From NCBI RefSeq assembly GCF_017591425.1, contig NW_024467083.1, positions 14,003,001 through 14,067,000 of the forward strand: 64,000 nucleotides of DNA, written 5' to 3'. The position numbers were made by a program, and so were the translations under genes. Positions 36,397 to 47,685 of this stretch are shown here, piece by piece (within the stretch, counting starts at the first letter, position 1; each line of letters starts with the position of its first letter). The DNA is from Ochotona curzoniae. Lineage: Eukaryota; Chordata; Mammalia; Lagomorpha; Ochotonidae. Under the pieces are notes generated by a model. That model had not been told where the DNA came from and did not search any database. It saw only the letters and a list, made by a program, of their open reading frames with translations.

Positions 36397-38570
36397 TCTG
36401 GCAAGTACAGAAGCTAGGCTGGAATGTGGGGCATGCATAGCTATGCTATCACACCTACTGGTTTACAGGAGTCAGGGATGGGAGTGGACAGGGCAGGGCC
36501 ACACTGTAAAATTGCCAGTGAGAGTTGGGGCTTGGGGTAGGCCAGGCCAGGCCAGGCTGCAGTATCTGATGGCAAAGGTCAAAACAAGAGATAGGCAATT
36601 CCAAACTGAATCAGAGCAACCACTGGCACGCACATGATCTGGGACTGGGAACAGGCCTGGTTGGGGAGCTTAGGGGACAACCTGGTGAGCTTGGGGTTTA
36701 CACTAGTTCGTTAGAGAGCCAGAATGGGGTTGGTGGTCTGGGCTGGAAATAGCTACAGCATGCCTAAGCATAGGCAGGGATGAGCTCTGTAGTATGCCAG
36801 ACTTGGCTAGACTCCAGCATCCTCTGATACTCATAAGAACCAGAGTGAATGTAGGACAGGTTGGGCTAGGATTCTGATCCCACTGGGCCACATGAAAGTT
36901 GTGTCGGTGTGTGTGGCTGGGCTGTAACACCCAATAGTAAAAACTGGGTTGGGTGTGGGCCAATTGTGTAAGGTTATTGTTCCTGCCAGGATTGGAGATA
37001 GACTCAATTAACCCAGACCAAGGATCCACCAGTGTGCGCAAAATCCACCACCGAGGGGAGACCTAATAGTGGAGGTTCCGGAACTCATTTGTCAAGGCAC
37101 AATCTCTACAGGTGAGTACAAGAATCAAAGCAGTCCAGAGCAGACCAGGTTGCAGTTCCTGCTGGCATATGTTTAGCTCAGGTATGGAAAATGGTAAGAC
37201 TCAACCATTTCATAACACTCACTGGCAGATCTGAGAACCAGGATGGGGTACAGGACTGGCTGGCTCACACCATATCACAAGCCAGTTCACATTAAAGCCA
37301 GGACTTGGGGCTGACTGCTCCAGGTTGGATCAGAGCTCCAGTGTGAACTGGAATGAGGCCAGACCAAGCCAGGCCAGGCTACAGCACCTATAAGCAAATG
37401 CCAAGGTGAGATGTGCCATTCCAGACTAGACTGCAACACCCACTAACACATACAAGACCAGAACAGGTGGTTGAGGTTGGTAGGGGAGTAGTGGGGATTC
37501 CACTTCTAGGCTACCATTTATGCTGACAAGTATGAGAGCTGGAGCTGGGGACAGACTAGACTGAGCAGGGCTACAACACCTGTTGGCCTACCTGTGAACT
37601 GGCTTAAGGGAAAATCCAAACTGTGGCAGCTGATTTGTATCCATTGGAACAGGCATGGACAGGTCAGGGCAGGTGGGTTTGGCTTTACTGAGGCATCAGC
37701 TGGCAAGTTTTGGGACTGTCTGCCAAACTAGACTGCTGAACCATCTGGAGAGTTCAAGATCTGGGTTGGGGAGTGGTTACAGGAGCGAGGTTCTGGGCTC
37801 CACTCTGGTGAGATGTAACTGTGATTGGTGAGTGTGAGAACAAGGACTGAGAGTGGACCTAGCTAGACAGGTGGTGGTATTCACTGACATGAGTGTGGGA
37901 CAGAGGATGGAGTTGATTGTGTTGAATTATGCTTCAGTGTCCAATGATGTATACAAGGCCTCAGTGGAATTTGGGGCAGACCAGACCAGACCAGTCCACC
38001 ACACATGTCACACACAGGAACTAGAGCTGGCGACCGGTTCAGTGGGGGTTATTGTGGGTCACTGACTGGGTGGCAACTCCTCCTGTGGTACATGAGGGCT
38101 GAGCATGTGTTGGGCAGGGCTGGGCTGGGCCACAGCACCCATTGGCTTGCTGAGGATAGGGGAAGAACATTTTGATTAGCTACCCTAGTAAAGTTTGACA
38201 GCAAATTTCTGGTCCAACGGAGACTCAGAGGTGGACTATGACAGTCAAACAACCTCGGAGGGATTTCCTCCTCCTTGGAGCATCTCAGAACTACTGAAAA
38301 TACATGAACAGAACCCTCAGAAAATGTTCCATGGTGGAGAACTTCGGATGACATCAGATGGAATTCCCCATCCCCTGGGTAATGCAGGCCTCTGGGCATG
38401 GTTTCTCCTCTTGTATCTACCCTCCCTCCCGCCCCTCGGCCACCAAGATATGTGAAGAAGAAAAAGAAAAGGTGTAAGCAATGGTCTCACTCACTATCCT
38501 GTGATCTTTGACCCTTCCCACCCTAACAAACCACCATGTAAACATCATCAGTGATAAATTAAAAAAAATT
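36397..38570 (+). mobile_element. L1 3' UTR (5'-truncated L1), plus strand
   Basis: A 2.2 kb G-rich segment, unlike its AT-rich surroundings, that ends accatgtaaacatcatcag and then gataaattaaaaaaaa, an A-rich L1-type terminus. It is built from many diverged copies of a module of roughly 70-130 bp. The module is marked by ctgcaacacccaytgg-like words (near 36558, 36750, 36921, 37379, 37430, 37570, 38131) followed by a gagaacyrggrctgggg-like phrase. Imperfect flanks aagtgggcc (36388-36396) and aatgtgggcc (38572-38581) fit a target duplication. No ORF1 or ORF2 is present. Confidence 0.8.
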
Positions 38571-38571
38571 A

Positions 38572-38780
38572 AATGTGGGCCATTGAGAAATAACAAATAT
38601 TAGATAAAATAATTAAGAATGAACTCTAATGGCTTTATAAAAAGTAGAGAGACAAGTCTCAGATATACTCGGCACACAGCTTACCTCTTGCTCTGAATTG
38701 CCTCAGGACTTCTGTAAAGACCAGCACCAGAGGAGCCCCTACTTCTTGCACCGTGAGGACAGTGAGTCAGAATCAGTCTC
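38572..38780 (+). mobile_element. MaLR (MLT1-like) LTR, right half
   Basis: Continues the LTR cut by the L1: tgtgggccattgagaaataac, ctaatggctttataaaaag, tagagagacaag, cttctgtaaagaccagcacc. The order ggcc, taatggctttataaaa, agag, cttctgtgaagaccagcacc is what I recall for MLT1-type LTRs. The right edge is uncertain. Confidence 0.5.
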
Positions 38781-39601
38781 TTCATCCATCTCGTTCTTCT
38801 CCAACCCTCTACCCCTTCTCCTTCTTCTTTGTGTTCTTGAAATAGTCTGCATCAAATATTCTTTATAATGAAGAAGTGAGACAATATTTGTTGGTCAAAG
38901 TAGTCTTATTAACTAACTATGTGAATCTGAATATATTTTAAATGTACAGTCTTGTAGAAATGTTCATGTGTTTCAAATAAGACATTAATTCTTATTTGCT
39001 CCTTTGCTCATATCTTTTTAAGCTATTTTTTCCATTACGGTAGTAACACAATAGAAGAATTCCCTTGAAATTTCTCACATAGGTTGAGATGACATTCTTC
39101 TACTTCACATATTTCTTACAATCTTTTATTTTTCCAAAAAGCTTTCTACACCATCTTCACTGTAAACTCGTGGCGTTTTTGCATGGAATAATACATTGCA
39201 TCTTCTATCATTGTATGTTAACATTTCCATTGCCTTTTCTAGATTTTAATTTCTGTTATTCCTGACACATATTCTTTATATGTTGGTGTCACAAATTTGT
39301 TTGCCTATCCTCAAACCTGATCTTCAGTTTTCTGCAGTTGTTTTTTTTATCTTTAATATATTTATTACTTTTAAATTGTTACTACTGTAAACCCTTGCTC
39401 TTCATATCACAGTAAATTGAAATTTTTTTCAAAGATAGTGATATTCTTATTACATCTTGTATTCATTCTTTATATAATTTTGTTTTATATATAGCTAATG
39501 TTAAAGTTATTAACATTTGTTGAATATATAAAGTAGTTATAAATGAATAAATACATTAAAAAAAGGCAGAAAATCAAAATCTTGTGTTGCTGCAATGAGG
39601 C
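38781..39601. other. Unique AT-rich DNA, no gene seen
   Basis: No repeat or gene recognised. Confidence 0.5.
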
Positions 39602-39617
39602 AAAAATATATAAAATT

Positions 39618-39693
39618 AACTTTGCTCAGTGGCAGTATCGTAGCCAATGAGGTTTATCTGAGGCGTGTTTATTGCTAATTGAAAACTTTTCCC
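39618..39693 (+). pseudogene. Truncated U4 snRNA retropseudogene
   Basis: A 76 bp near-perfect copy of the U4 spliceosomal snRNA 5' end: tttgctcagtggcagtatcg, tagccaatgaggtttatc, attgctaattgaaaactttt and ccc. The few changes (for example G to A at position 2 and G to T in the gcgcag segment) are what a decayed copy would show. It lacks the 3' stem-loops and Sm site of the 145-nt RNA, has no poly(A), and has no upstream snRNA promoter (PSE/DSE) in view. A perfect 17 bp direct repeat aaaaatatataaaatta flanks it (39602-39618 and 39694-39710). It therefore arose by reverse transcription and insertion and should not yield functional U4. Confidence 0.95.
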
Positions 39694-39710
39694 AAAAATA
39701 TATAAAATTA

Positions 39711-39873
39711 GATTATGCTTCATGGCCTATTTTTACACCCTACAACTTAAGTGATAGCAAATGTTGCTATCATTAACTTCTACAATTACTATTCACTTGC
39801 TTATTATTCTCAATTTAAAACGGAATTATATTTCCTTTTCTTTTTGACACTAAATTTTCTATAGCTCCACATC
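39711..39873. other. Unique DNA, nothing seen
   Basis: Short AT-rich spacer after the U4 pseudogene. Confidence 0.5.
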
Positions 39874-40075
39874 TGTGGTGGTTAATGCATCAACTTAATT
39901 TGATTCAAATATCTGACTGAATACTCTCAATGTCTATCATGGCATCTCTAGAAGAAATTAGCATTTCAATTGACATACTGAGTGAAGCGGCCTCCCCAAT
40001 ATGTTCAGGCATCATCCAAATTGTTGAGGTCCAAATAGAATACAGGACGGTTAATTTTTCTCTTTTTACCTGATC
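39874..40075 (+). mobile_element. Ancient mammalian interspersed repeat, family uncertain
   Basis: The text tgtggtggttaatgcatcaa, cttaatttgattcaaatatc, gaagaaattagcatttcaat, tgacatactgagtgaagc and aggcatcatccaaattgttg follows an old repeat I know from other placental mammals: ggttaattttatgtgtcaac, then gagattaacatttgaatc, gtagactgagtaaagcag, gggcctcatccaatcagttg. I do not recall its family name with certainty and leave it open. Confidence 0.6.
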
Positions 40076-41787
40076 TGAACTCCAGTGAACTCAGTTTTTG
40101 ACCTGTACAGAAGACAGAAGAATCTTAGAGAATGAACCGGATTGTTCATTAACCAGACAGTGACTCCAATTACAGTTGGTGTACTAGAAGCAATTTTATA
40201 GCTTGGACAAATTAACATTTTCTCTGATACCTGGAATAAAGTGATTGACCTGGCAAATAAAACTTTTTCCCTCAATGGTTACTTATAAGGAATACCAGAG
40301 AGAGCTACATTCAGTTGGAAAGGCAAGCAATATGCTTTCAAACTCCTTCTTCTGGGATATGCAACTCCCCAACTATGTAACATTTTATCACACAGATAGA
40401 TGAGTCTTTTACCTTCTGAAGACAGCATTCATATAATCAAGCCACATTATGTTTATTGGGCATAGTGAGCAAACTTTAGCAATTACTTTTGATATTTCTA
40501 TCACAAGTAGAGACAGATTTTTAAAATTTAAATCCTACTTCACTGAAATCTGTATGGTTGCAGCACTATAAAGCTGAGCTGCCCCTTCTAAGGTGAAAGA
40601 TAAACATCTGAAGAAGAAATGCAATCCCTAATGCTCTCGCAAGTTTTGATGTATGGTAGTTCTAATTTTGGTGTGTTGTATAATGCTTTTACTGGGTAAC
40701 TAGAAACACTTCTTATTGCGAAAGAGGCCAAAATGAGAAAAGGCTCCAGAGCAAACAGTCACAGCTGAAGGGACAGCCCCCTCCTTCCTGGAATATACGC
40801 TTGCCTTGTGTAGTAATTTACCTTCCCTACACATCCTAGTCTGCCAAATCTACAGATTATCATCATGCTTTATCTGTCATCACAGCAGCCCATACACCAT
40901 TGCTTCTCATTAAGGAATTGACTTCACACCAAAATGAATGCGTCAATGGAATCATATTAATGAATTCCCTTCTTACTATGCAATGCACCATTCCAAAATG
41001 CTTGGTTTGATAGAATTATAGAATAAAATTTTGGAGACTTGTACCATGGCAATTATGTGACAATAACTTTCCAAAAAACATACATAAGGATATGATATTA
41101 TTTCTAGTTATGATTCCATAGTTCATGAACCATGATATGGAAATACCTCTGACACCATTTGTGGTTCCTTCTCATAACACAATGGTAAATATCTGTTCCT
41201 TATCTGCATGGAATTATGCTCTGTTTGTCTAGAGGTTTTGTTACCAAAGGCAGGAATTATTCAACCAATAAACACAATCCTGTTGCTGTTGAAATGGAAG
41301 TTGAGATTTTTCACCTAACTACTTTGAGTTCTTTGTGCCTGTGAATTAGTAGGCTAAGAAATGTATTTCTGTTCTGGCTGGGATGATTATTCATGATTAC
41401 TTCGTAGAAATCGGCTACTACTTGGAAAAATGTATTCAGAATTCAGGATAACCCTTTGAATATGTTTTACTGTTAACATAATCTGTTATCACAGCCAGTA
41501 AAAAACACAGTATTTCATTCTTGGCAGAACTGCTAATGGTTCAATTTCTCCATGAATTAAGTTTTTAAGCAACTTACTTATGACTTGCTCAGGTGCTTGA
41601 CAAAGGTCAAAGTGTTAAGAAATGAGTGTTAAAAGAACATACATGCAACCATAAGATATGTGTGCTTGCATATAAAATATATTAATTTATTTGATCTGTT
41701 ATCTCCTTATCATGTGATGTAAGATGCATTGGTTTCATGTCATAGTATTGTGAAGTATATATCATATTTTTTTCAGTGAAGAATATT
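40076..41787. other. Unique DNA, no gene seen
   Basis: About 1.7 kb. A 69-codon minus frame lies at 40066-40275. The first 200 bp may still belong to the ancient repeat on its left. No SINE or L1 recognised. Confidence 0.5.
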
Positions 41788-42080
41788 ATTGTGGTAGAGA
41801 TAATTGTGTCCCTTAACATTACATTTAATTTGAAACAAATCCCCAAATACAATAGTATGAAGACATTGTACTTGGAAGATAACTAGATCAAGAAGAAAAC
41901 ATCGACCTTAATGATAATGGCTTTATAAAGAAGAACCAAGGAAGCATGTATCTGCTGCTCATCATGTGAAAATGCAGCAAGGAGCTACCATCAATATATA
42001 GCTGACATAAAGCTGAATCAAGTAGCACATACATTCTAGACTTTTAAGCCTCCAGAACCAAAAGAACAAAATGAGTTATG
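41788..42080 (+). mobile_element. MaLR (MLT1-like) LTR
   Basis: Words in the order expected for an MLT1-type LTR: tgtgtcccttaacattac, aaatccccaaatacaatagta, aatggctttataaagaag, catgtgaaaatgcagcaag, gagctaccatcaatatatag, cttttaagcctccagaacc. Ancient and heavily mutated. A solo LTR, with no internal sequence found beside it. Confidence 0.7.
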
Positions 42081-45000
42081 CAGTTTTTTTCCTATTGTAC
42101 TATTTTTGTGTTTATTTTAAAATTAAGTATATATTTTGGAGACATGTATGAATGCCAAGTTGTCAAAGAATAACTTTTGACAGATCAGTGTGCTTAGATA
42201 TTAAATGGTTTGCTCACATGTCCAGGATGGTGGTTTCACAAGAGATCATTATTTGAGTTTATGGACTGAGTAAAATAGATTATATTCTACAATGTTAATA
42301 GATGCCGCTCAACCTGTTGAAGGCGCACAGCACAATATTAATATTGAATTTTCTTTTTCAGACTGAACTTAGACACAATATTCTCACATTGGATTGGAAT
42401 ATTTGGCAATAAACATTGTTTTTAGGTATTTTATTTGGATTGGAGTTTGGACTAGTAGCTTTTTGAGTATCCAGTTTATGGATAACAAATTGTGGGGTTT
42501 CTTGTCTCATATCCTAATGGAAGATAATTCCTTATAATAAATTGCTTGTTAAGTTAATAGCCCTTCTTGATTGGATATGTTTAACTTATACTGTCAAGAA
42601 GTTAAAAAATCATAACCTTTATGGCTCCCAATTTATTATCTACATTCAGATAATAAATATTAACTGAAAAATTTAGCCTTGGGTTATGCAGTACTATATA
42701 GCTATTTTCCACATCTCTTTCTAATATTCACATCTCTTCTCTGTACAAAACAGGTGATAACATATAAATACATTGGGATCTTAAAGCTAAGCTGACATGT
42801 TGCAAATGAATGGTTGGGCAGGAAGTCTGTTTCAGTTTATCTTTTCATGTTTGCCTGAAAATGCATGATTGACCCAAATTCATTTGGGAATACAAAGAAA
42901 TACAATGATAATGCATCAATTTTTTAATGAAATGGATAAGGAATATTTACTATTTTATTTCCCTAAAATATTAAATCTGATATTTCCTATAGCTTTTTCA
43001 CAATAAGGTCAAATAGCTTGGAAAATGATCTGTTTAAGAAACTGAAAGTCTTCATCTAGCATATGTAGATGATATTTCAGTGTGAATTACATGGTTAACC
43101 AGTATTCTTTTATTGTTTTACACCTTACAAAAGTTATTAGAATTCCATTATATTATAACTCATCAGGAGCCCCAGATCACACAGCAATGACTCCACAGAA
43201 ATAAACTATAAATTAGCTTGTGATTAATTTTAGAAACATGGAATATTCATGAGTGATTACATTACTATTCTTATATATTTAAAAGTCTCTTAACTACTTT
43301 GGCAAAAATAATTGACTCAGTCATTCCATCAGAATAAGGATTTGATGGTTATTAAACTCAAGCACTTGTTTACAGAATTCAAATATCCAATCTCTACTAA
43401 CAGAATCTCTACTAATATAAAATCAATCTCCCATTCAATATACAGATGTACTGTGTTTTCACAAGTATATTATCATGATCTGAATATCAGACTTTGAAAT
43501 TATTATTTTTTCAATATTCAGGGACATGTTTTTCTCTTTATCAGATATTTTCATTATTACAAAATATTCATGTGCCCATAATAGCCTCAAGAAAATAATT
43601 TGATGATATCATCCGAATATACAGTGCTATTTAAATGACTGAGGCACCTGCATGGTGAGGCTACTGCTCGTCCATCGGTTGCCGTAGGATGAAATGACAT
43701 GAGCGTAGAAGAGGGCCTAAATCCTGAAAACTATATTGTTGGAATAAACAACTTTAATTTCCTATTCAATGTAGTGTTATCCTGCAAGGAACAGGGTCAG
43801 GATTGTGACTGGCAGAATTATCTTCTTCTGTTTCATTAATAAGAAAAGCTCAATTTTCTCAGAAGAAATTATCTTAAAATAATTCACTCACTCACTGAGT
43901 GATATTTTCTTGCACTCTTTATATATAGATGTGGTGCAAGATAGGATGCATTCAGAAATAGAGGAACTAAATATGATTCATCATTACAGGGTTTATTTAT
44001 CCCAAATGAGAAGGCATAGAAGATACTGTTGTATAACATATTATAATGTAATGGACAATATGAAAAGGGACAGTAAGCAGTGACAGTATTACAGAAGAAC
44101 ATTCTGTTTTCTAAGCAGATCCTCTCTACTAGAGTCATTCAATGTGATATGCAACAATTGAAGTTTGTTTATGAGAGAGAGAGAAAAACAACATTACAGA
44201 AGATGGGCTTCTAATATAAGGACCCAGAGACAGGATGAGATGTTTGAAAAATGAAAAATATTTTTAAAATACTGTATAGCTAGATCATTGGGAATTAAGA
44301 AAGAGCACTGATAGAATAGTCTGTGAAAACTGTGAAAGCCAAGTAACGCAAGTTCTTTTAGGTTCTAGCTCCAATAATTTCTAGCTGTATCAGAATGATG
44401 ACATATATAGTACTGATCTAATGTTTTCTTCTTTCGTTTTTTTTTTTAAAAACGAATTCCTTCTTTTAGACACACTTACTGCAATACAAGAGTCCTATTT
44501 TCAGCATTTACCAAATGAAAGAATGCAGACATAAAAGTTAGTAAACAGCAGAAAAATTCACAATTTTCAAAATTAATGCCAATAAGTTTCTGTGCTCAAC
44601 TTCTAGAAAAATTCAGACATGACTACCTTACAGACTGGGTGACTGCCTCTTAAGTTGTGATACTGGAAAATGAGTAGTGAGAAGAACCTTATCATTCTTA
44701 AAGGAGGCAGGGCTAAGTTGCTGTTACTGCTTACTCTCTAGCCCTGAAATCATGGTCTTTTTTTGGTTACCTGGGTAAGAATATTGATCTACAGCACATG
44801 ATGAAATATCTTACCACATTTTCTTGCTACAGGCTTTTTCTGCCTGAGTATCTTCTATTGCTATCCACATGAGAAATCAATATTCTTAGTATCTTGTCAT
44901 GTCTTCCAAACTACTTAATTCATCTTTATTTCTACTGAATGTTTAATTAGACTGTCAAATAATTATTGTTGGATGTTTAATCTCAGGTCTTTTCACATTT

Positions 45001-46084
45001 GAAGCAACATTTAAAATAAGTGTAGCTTTATTCACCATCAGTTAAAATTATGCCAAACAGTGGTTTTAATTCTGCCATTGTACACTTTGGGCCAGTGTAA
45101 ATAATTGAAAATTTATGAATCACACTAGGTTATTTTTACCAACAGTTAAGTAAAGATATCATGTTCATGCTTAGCCATGAAAAATAGAAAGTGAGAGAAT
45201 GAGTATGAACCAACTTATAGAAATTACTCTTTTTGGAACATTTTTGAAACAATCTTAAATACACCATTACTGTTTCATCATAAAGTGACTCTATAAGTGA
45301 CTAAAATCACTGATTTTGTTCTAAAGGGATATACAATGACTAAGTCATCATAGGTAAATCAAAGCATTAATATTCAATGGTTAAATCTTTTATTGTTTAT
45401 CACCATCCAGAAAATTTTCCTCAAAAGGAAAAAAAAATAGTTGCTAAAGAAGTGCAACTCTTCTTTCTCTTGTAGTCTTTGATGCACATTACTGAGCCAC
45501 CTGTTTGGCAGACAAATCTGACAATACCAAATCTATATGAAAAGTATTGGATCTGTAAAATGTTTAGATAGTAAGCCCCTAAGCACTATGTCTTATATCA
45601 TTTAGAAAGCTTTCCAGAAAACTTAAGAGCTAACTCTTTGAATAAAAATGAATCATGAGAATACCTCAAAGAATCTGTATAAGCAATTGATGCTAAATTT
45701 CTAGAAAATCAACCAAGCATTTTCTTTCCTACTGAGTAAATATTTCAAACATTTGGCATTATTGAATTCAAAATTACTTTATTGGTACGGCAGATAAGAC
45801 TTTTCATGACAATGATATACTTCCTCTGTAGTGTAACAAATTACTAAAGCATCTAAAATATTTCCTACTTTTACTTCCAGTGCTATTTCAAAAAGAATAC
45901 CTACATCTCTGAGTTTTGTCTTCAGGAGATTGAGATGATCAATATTCACTCTTGCCTGTAAGATGCTTGTAAGATGCTCAAGGTACTTTAAGGCTAAGCC
46001 ATTTTAAGGTGGATAGAAGCCGGTTGTATATAAACTGAAATTGAAATGTCAATGTCACAGGATGTGGTTAAGAACTTAATCTTG
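42081..46084. other. 4 kb of AT-rich DNA, no gene or clear repeat
   Basis: The longest stretch in the window in which I recognise nothing. There are short poly-A/T runs (near 44437) and open frames up to 84 codons with no protein character. It may contain ancient repeats too worn to read by eye. Confidence 0.5.
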
Positions 46085-46260
46085 ACTGAATTTGAACTGT
46101 AATACTGCAACAAGGAGGAGGAATCCACCATGTGGGGAGGGTATGGGGAGGGGTTGGGAGAATCCCCAGAGCGTATGAAACTGTGTCACATAATGCAATG
46201 TAATTAATTTTAAAAAGGAAAGAAAAGAAAAGAAATAGAAGTAGTATTTAGAATCCAAAA
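46085..46260 (+). mobile_element. L1 3' terminal fragment
   Basis: Pattern of an L1 end: tgtggggagggtatggggag, gggttgggagaatccc, tatgaaactgtgtcacataa, tgcaatgtaattaatttt, then an A/G-rich tail (aaggaaagaaaagaaaag). The upstream boundary is unresolved. Confidence 0.55.
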
Positions 46261-46287
46261 AAAAAAAAAATGAAAGAAAGAAAAAAG

Positions 46288-46880
46288 TCTAACTGGACCC
46301 TATACTGGCTGGTACACGTAAAAGTCAGGTCTGGGGTTCCCTAGGTGAGGTTCCTGGGGGACTTCTCCAATGGACCACCATACTCTAAACTCTGGCTTCA
46401 GAGCGTAAGAGGCTAGAGAACGGAATAAGCTGGGCAATGATCCTGGTTGAGCTTTGGCAGCAAGTATCTGGGTGAGTGAATGCATTGAGGTGGACCCTAT
46501 TAGGCAATGAACCTTGGAAGGATTTTTTTTTTCAAACTTGGAACAAAAGCATCTCATAACTATCAAAAGCACTTAAGCAATGCCCTCGGAACCTTCTTCT
46601 TCACATCATGGTTTCTAAGATGACACTAATTGGACATCCTCCATTCCTAGGTACTGATGTGATTTGGCAGTTGTGAGCAAACACTAGTCTCTCCCCGACC
46701 CACACCCCAATGCAAGGGAAAATGGAAGAAAAAGAAAATTGGAAATATTTGTCACACCCACTTTTTCCCATGCCTCAAGCCTTCTCAGTCTAACTGGTGG
46801 TCTTTATGGGCATGCATCCGTGTCATCTACGTAAATATCATCAAAAATAAAGTTACATTATTTGAAAACAAAAACAAAAA
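46288..46880 (+). mobile_element. L1 3' UTR fragment
   Basis: Ends catctacgtaaatatcatca, then aaaataaagttacattattt and an A-rich tail. The gtaaayatcatcaaaaataa signature is shared with the L1 ends at 15141 and 38570. Inside, gctggtacacgtaaaagtc and aggtctggggttcc resemble the G-rich module of those elements. It directly follows another L1-like tail. The 90-codon minus frame inside it is not a known protein. Confidence 0.6.
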
Positions 46881-47025
46881 GAACATGTTATTTAACCCAA
46901 AATGAGTAGTCTGAGTTACATGGAAATTAAGGTGTCTAATATGACTTCAGCTTGGGCTGGAAATATCTGGGTTGTCGTGAAGTGTTTGTAAAGGCATTTA
47001 CAGTGATAGAGCTCTCAGTTTCTTT

Positions 47026-47034
47026 CCTACATGC
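47026..47034 (+). repeat. Target-site copy 1 of 3
   Basis: cctacatgc followed by gttttt. Left copy of a target that also occurs at 47344 and, with changes, at about 47669, around two tandem SINEs. Confidence 0.85.
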
Positions 47035-47035
47035 G

Positions 47036-47343
47036 TTTTTTTTAAAGATTTATTTTATTTTTATTGGAGAGGAGAGGCAGAGAGGAAGCTCTTCCGTCCG
47101 ATGATTCACTCCCCAAGTGAGCGCAATGACCGATGCTATGCCGATCCGAAGCCAGGAGCCTCTTCCGGGTCTCCCACGCGGGTGCAGGGTCCCAAAGCTT
47201 TGGGCAGTCCTCGACTGCTTTCCCGGGCCACAGGCAGGGAGCTGGAAGGGAAGCGGGGCTGCCGGGATTAGAACCGGCGCCCATATGGGATCCCGGGCGT
47301 GCAAGGCGAGGACCTTAACCACTTGCGCCACCGCGCTGGGCCC
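47036..47343 (-). mobile_element. Young CSINE, left member of reused target
   Basis: Minus-strand SINE with very good CpG retention (gtccgatg, gccgatccgaag, gcgccaccgcg). On the plus strand ggattagaacc at 47275-47285 is the reverse of an intact B-box GGTTCTAATCC. It is bounded by cctacatgc on both sides (47026-47034 and 47344-47352), which marks both ends exactly. Confidence 0.96.
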
Positions 47344-47352
47344 CCTACATGC
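47344..47352 (+). repeat. Target-site copy 2 of 3
   Basis: cctacatgc followed by atttttaa, lying between two SINEs that share orientation. Confidence 0.9.
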
Positions 47353-47357
47353 ATTTT

Positions 47358-47667
47358 TAAAAAGATTTATTTACTTATAGGAAAGTCAAAAACACAGAGA
47401 GGAGGAGAAACAGAAAGGAAGATCTTCCATCTGATGATTCACTCCCCAAGTGAGCGCAACAGCCGATGCTATGCTGATCTGAAGCCAGGAGCCTCTTCCG
47501 GGTCTCCCACGCGGGTGCAGGGTCCCAAAGCTTTGGGACTGCTTTCCCAGGCCACAGGCAGGAAGCTGGATGGGAAGCAGGGCCACTGGGATTAGAATGG
47601 GCTCCCATACGGGATCCTGGCGCGCTCAAGGTGAGGACTTCAGCTGCTAGGCCATGCCACCGGGCTC
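47358..47667 (-). mobile_element. CSINE, right member of reused target
   Basis: Minus-strand SINE: aaaagatttatttacttatag tail, linker cagagaggaggagaaacag, body gaagccaggagcctcttcc, head gccatgccaccgggct. About 18 bp are missing near 47537-47541, where the usual ccgtcctcga is lost. The outer flank cctatgtgcatttttaa resembles cctacatgcatttttaa at its left. Confidence 0.94.
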
Positions 47668-47668
47668 T

Positions 47669-47685
47669 CCTATGTGCATTTTTAA
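47669..47685 (+). repeat. Target-site copy 3 of 3
   Basis: cctatgtgcatttttaa, which matches copy 2 at 15 of 17 positions. Its presence implies a second insertion at a target already duplicated by the first. Confidence 0.7.

Noticed and set aside
42081..46084. Searched for exons, tRNA, 7SK, Y RNA, U1 or U6 sequences and mitochondrial insertions
   Set aside because: None of the characteristic words of these RNAs or of mitochondrial genes was found here or elsewhere in the window, apart from the U4 and U2 pieces reported.
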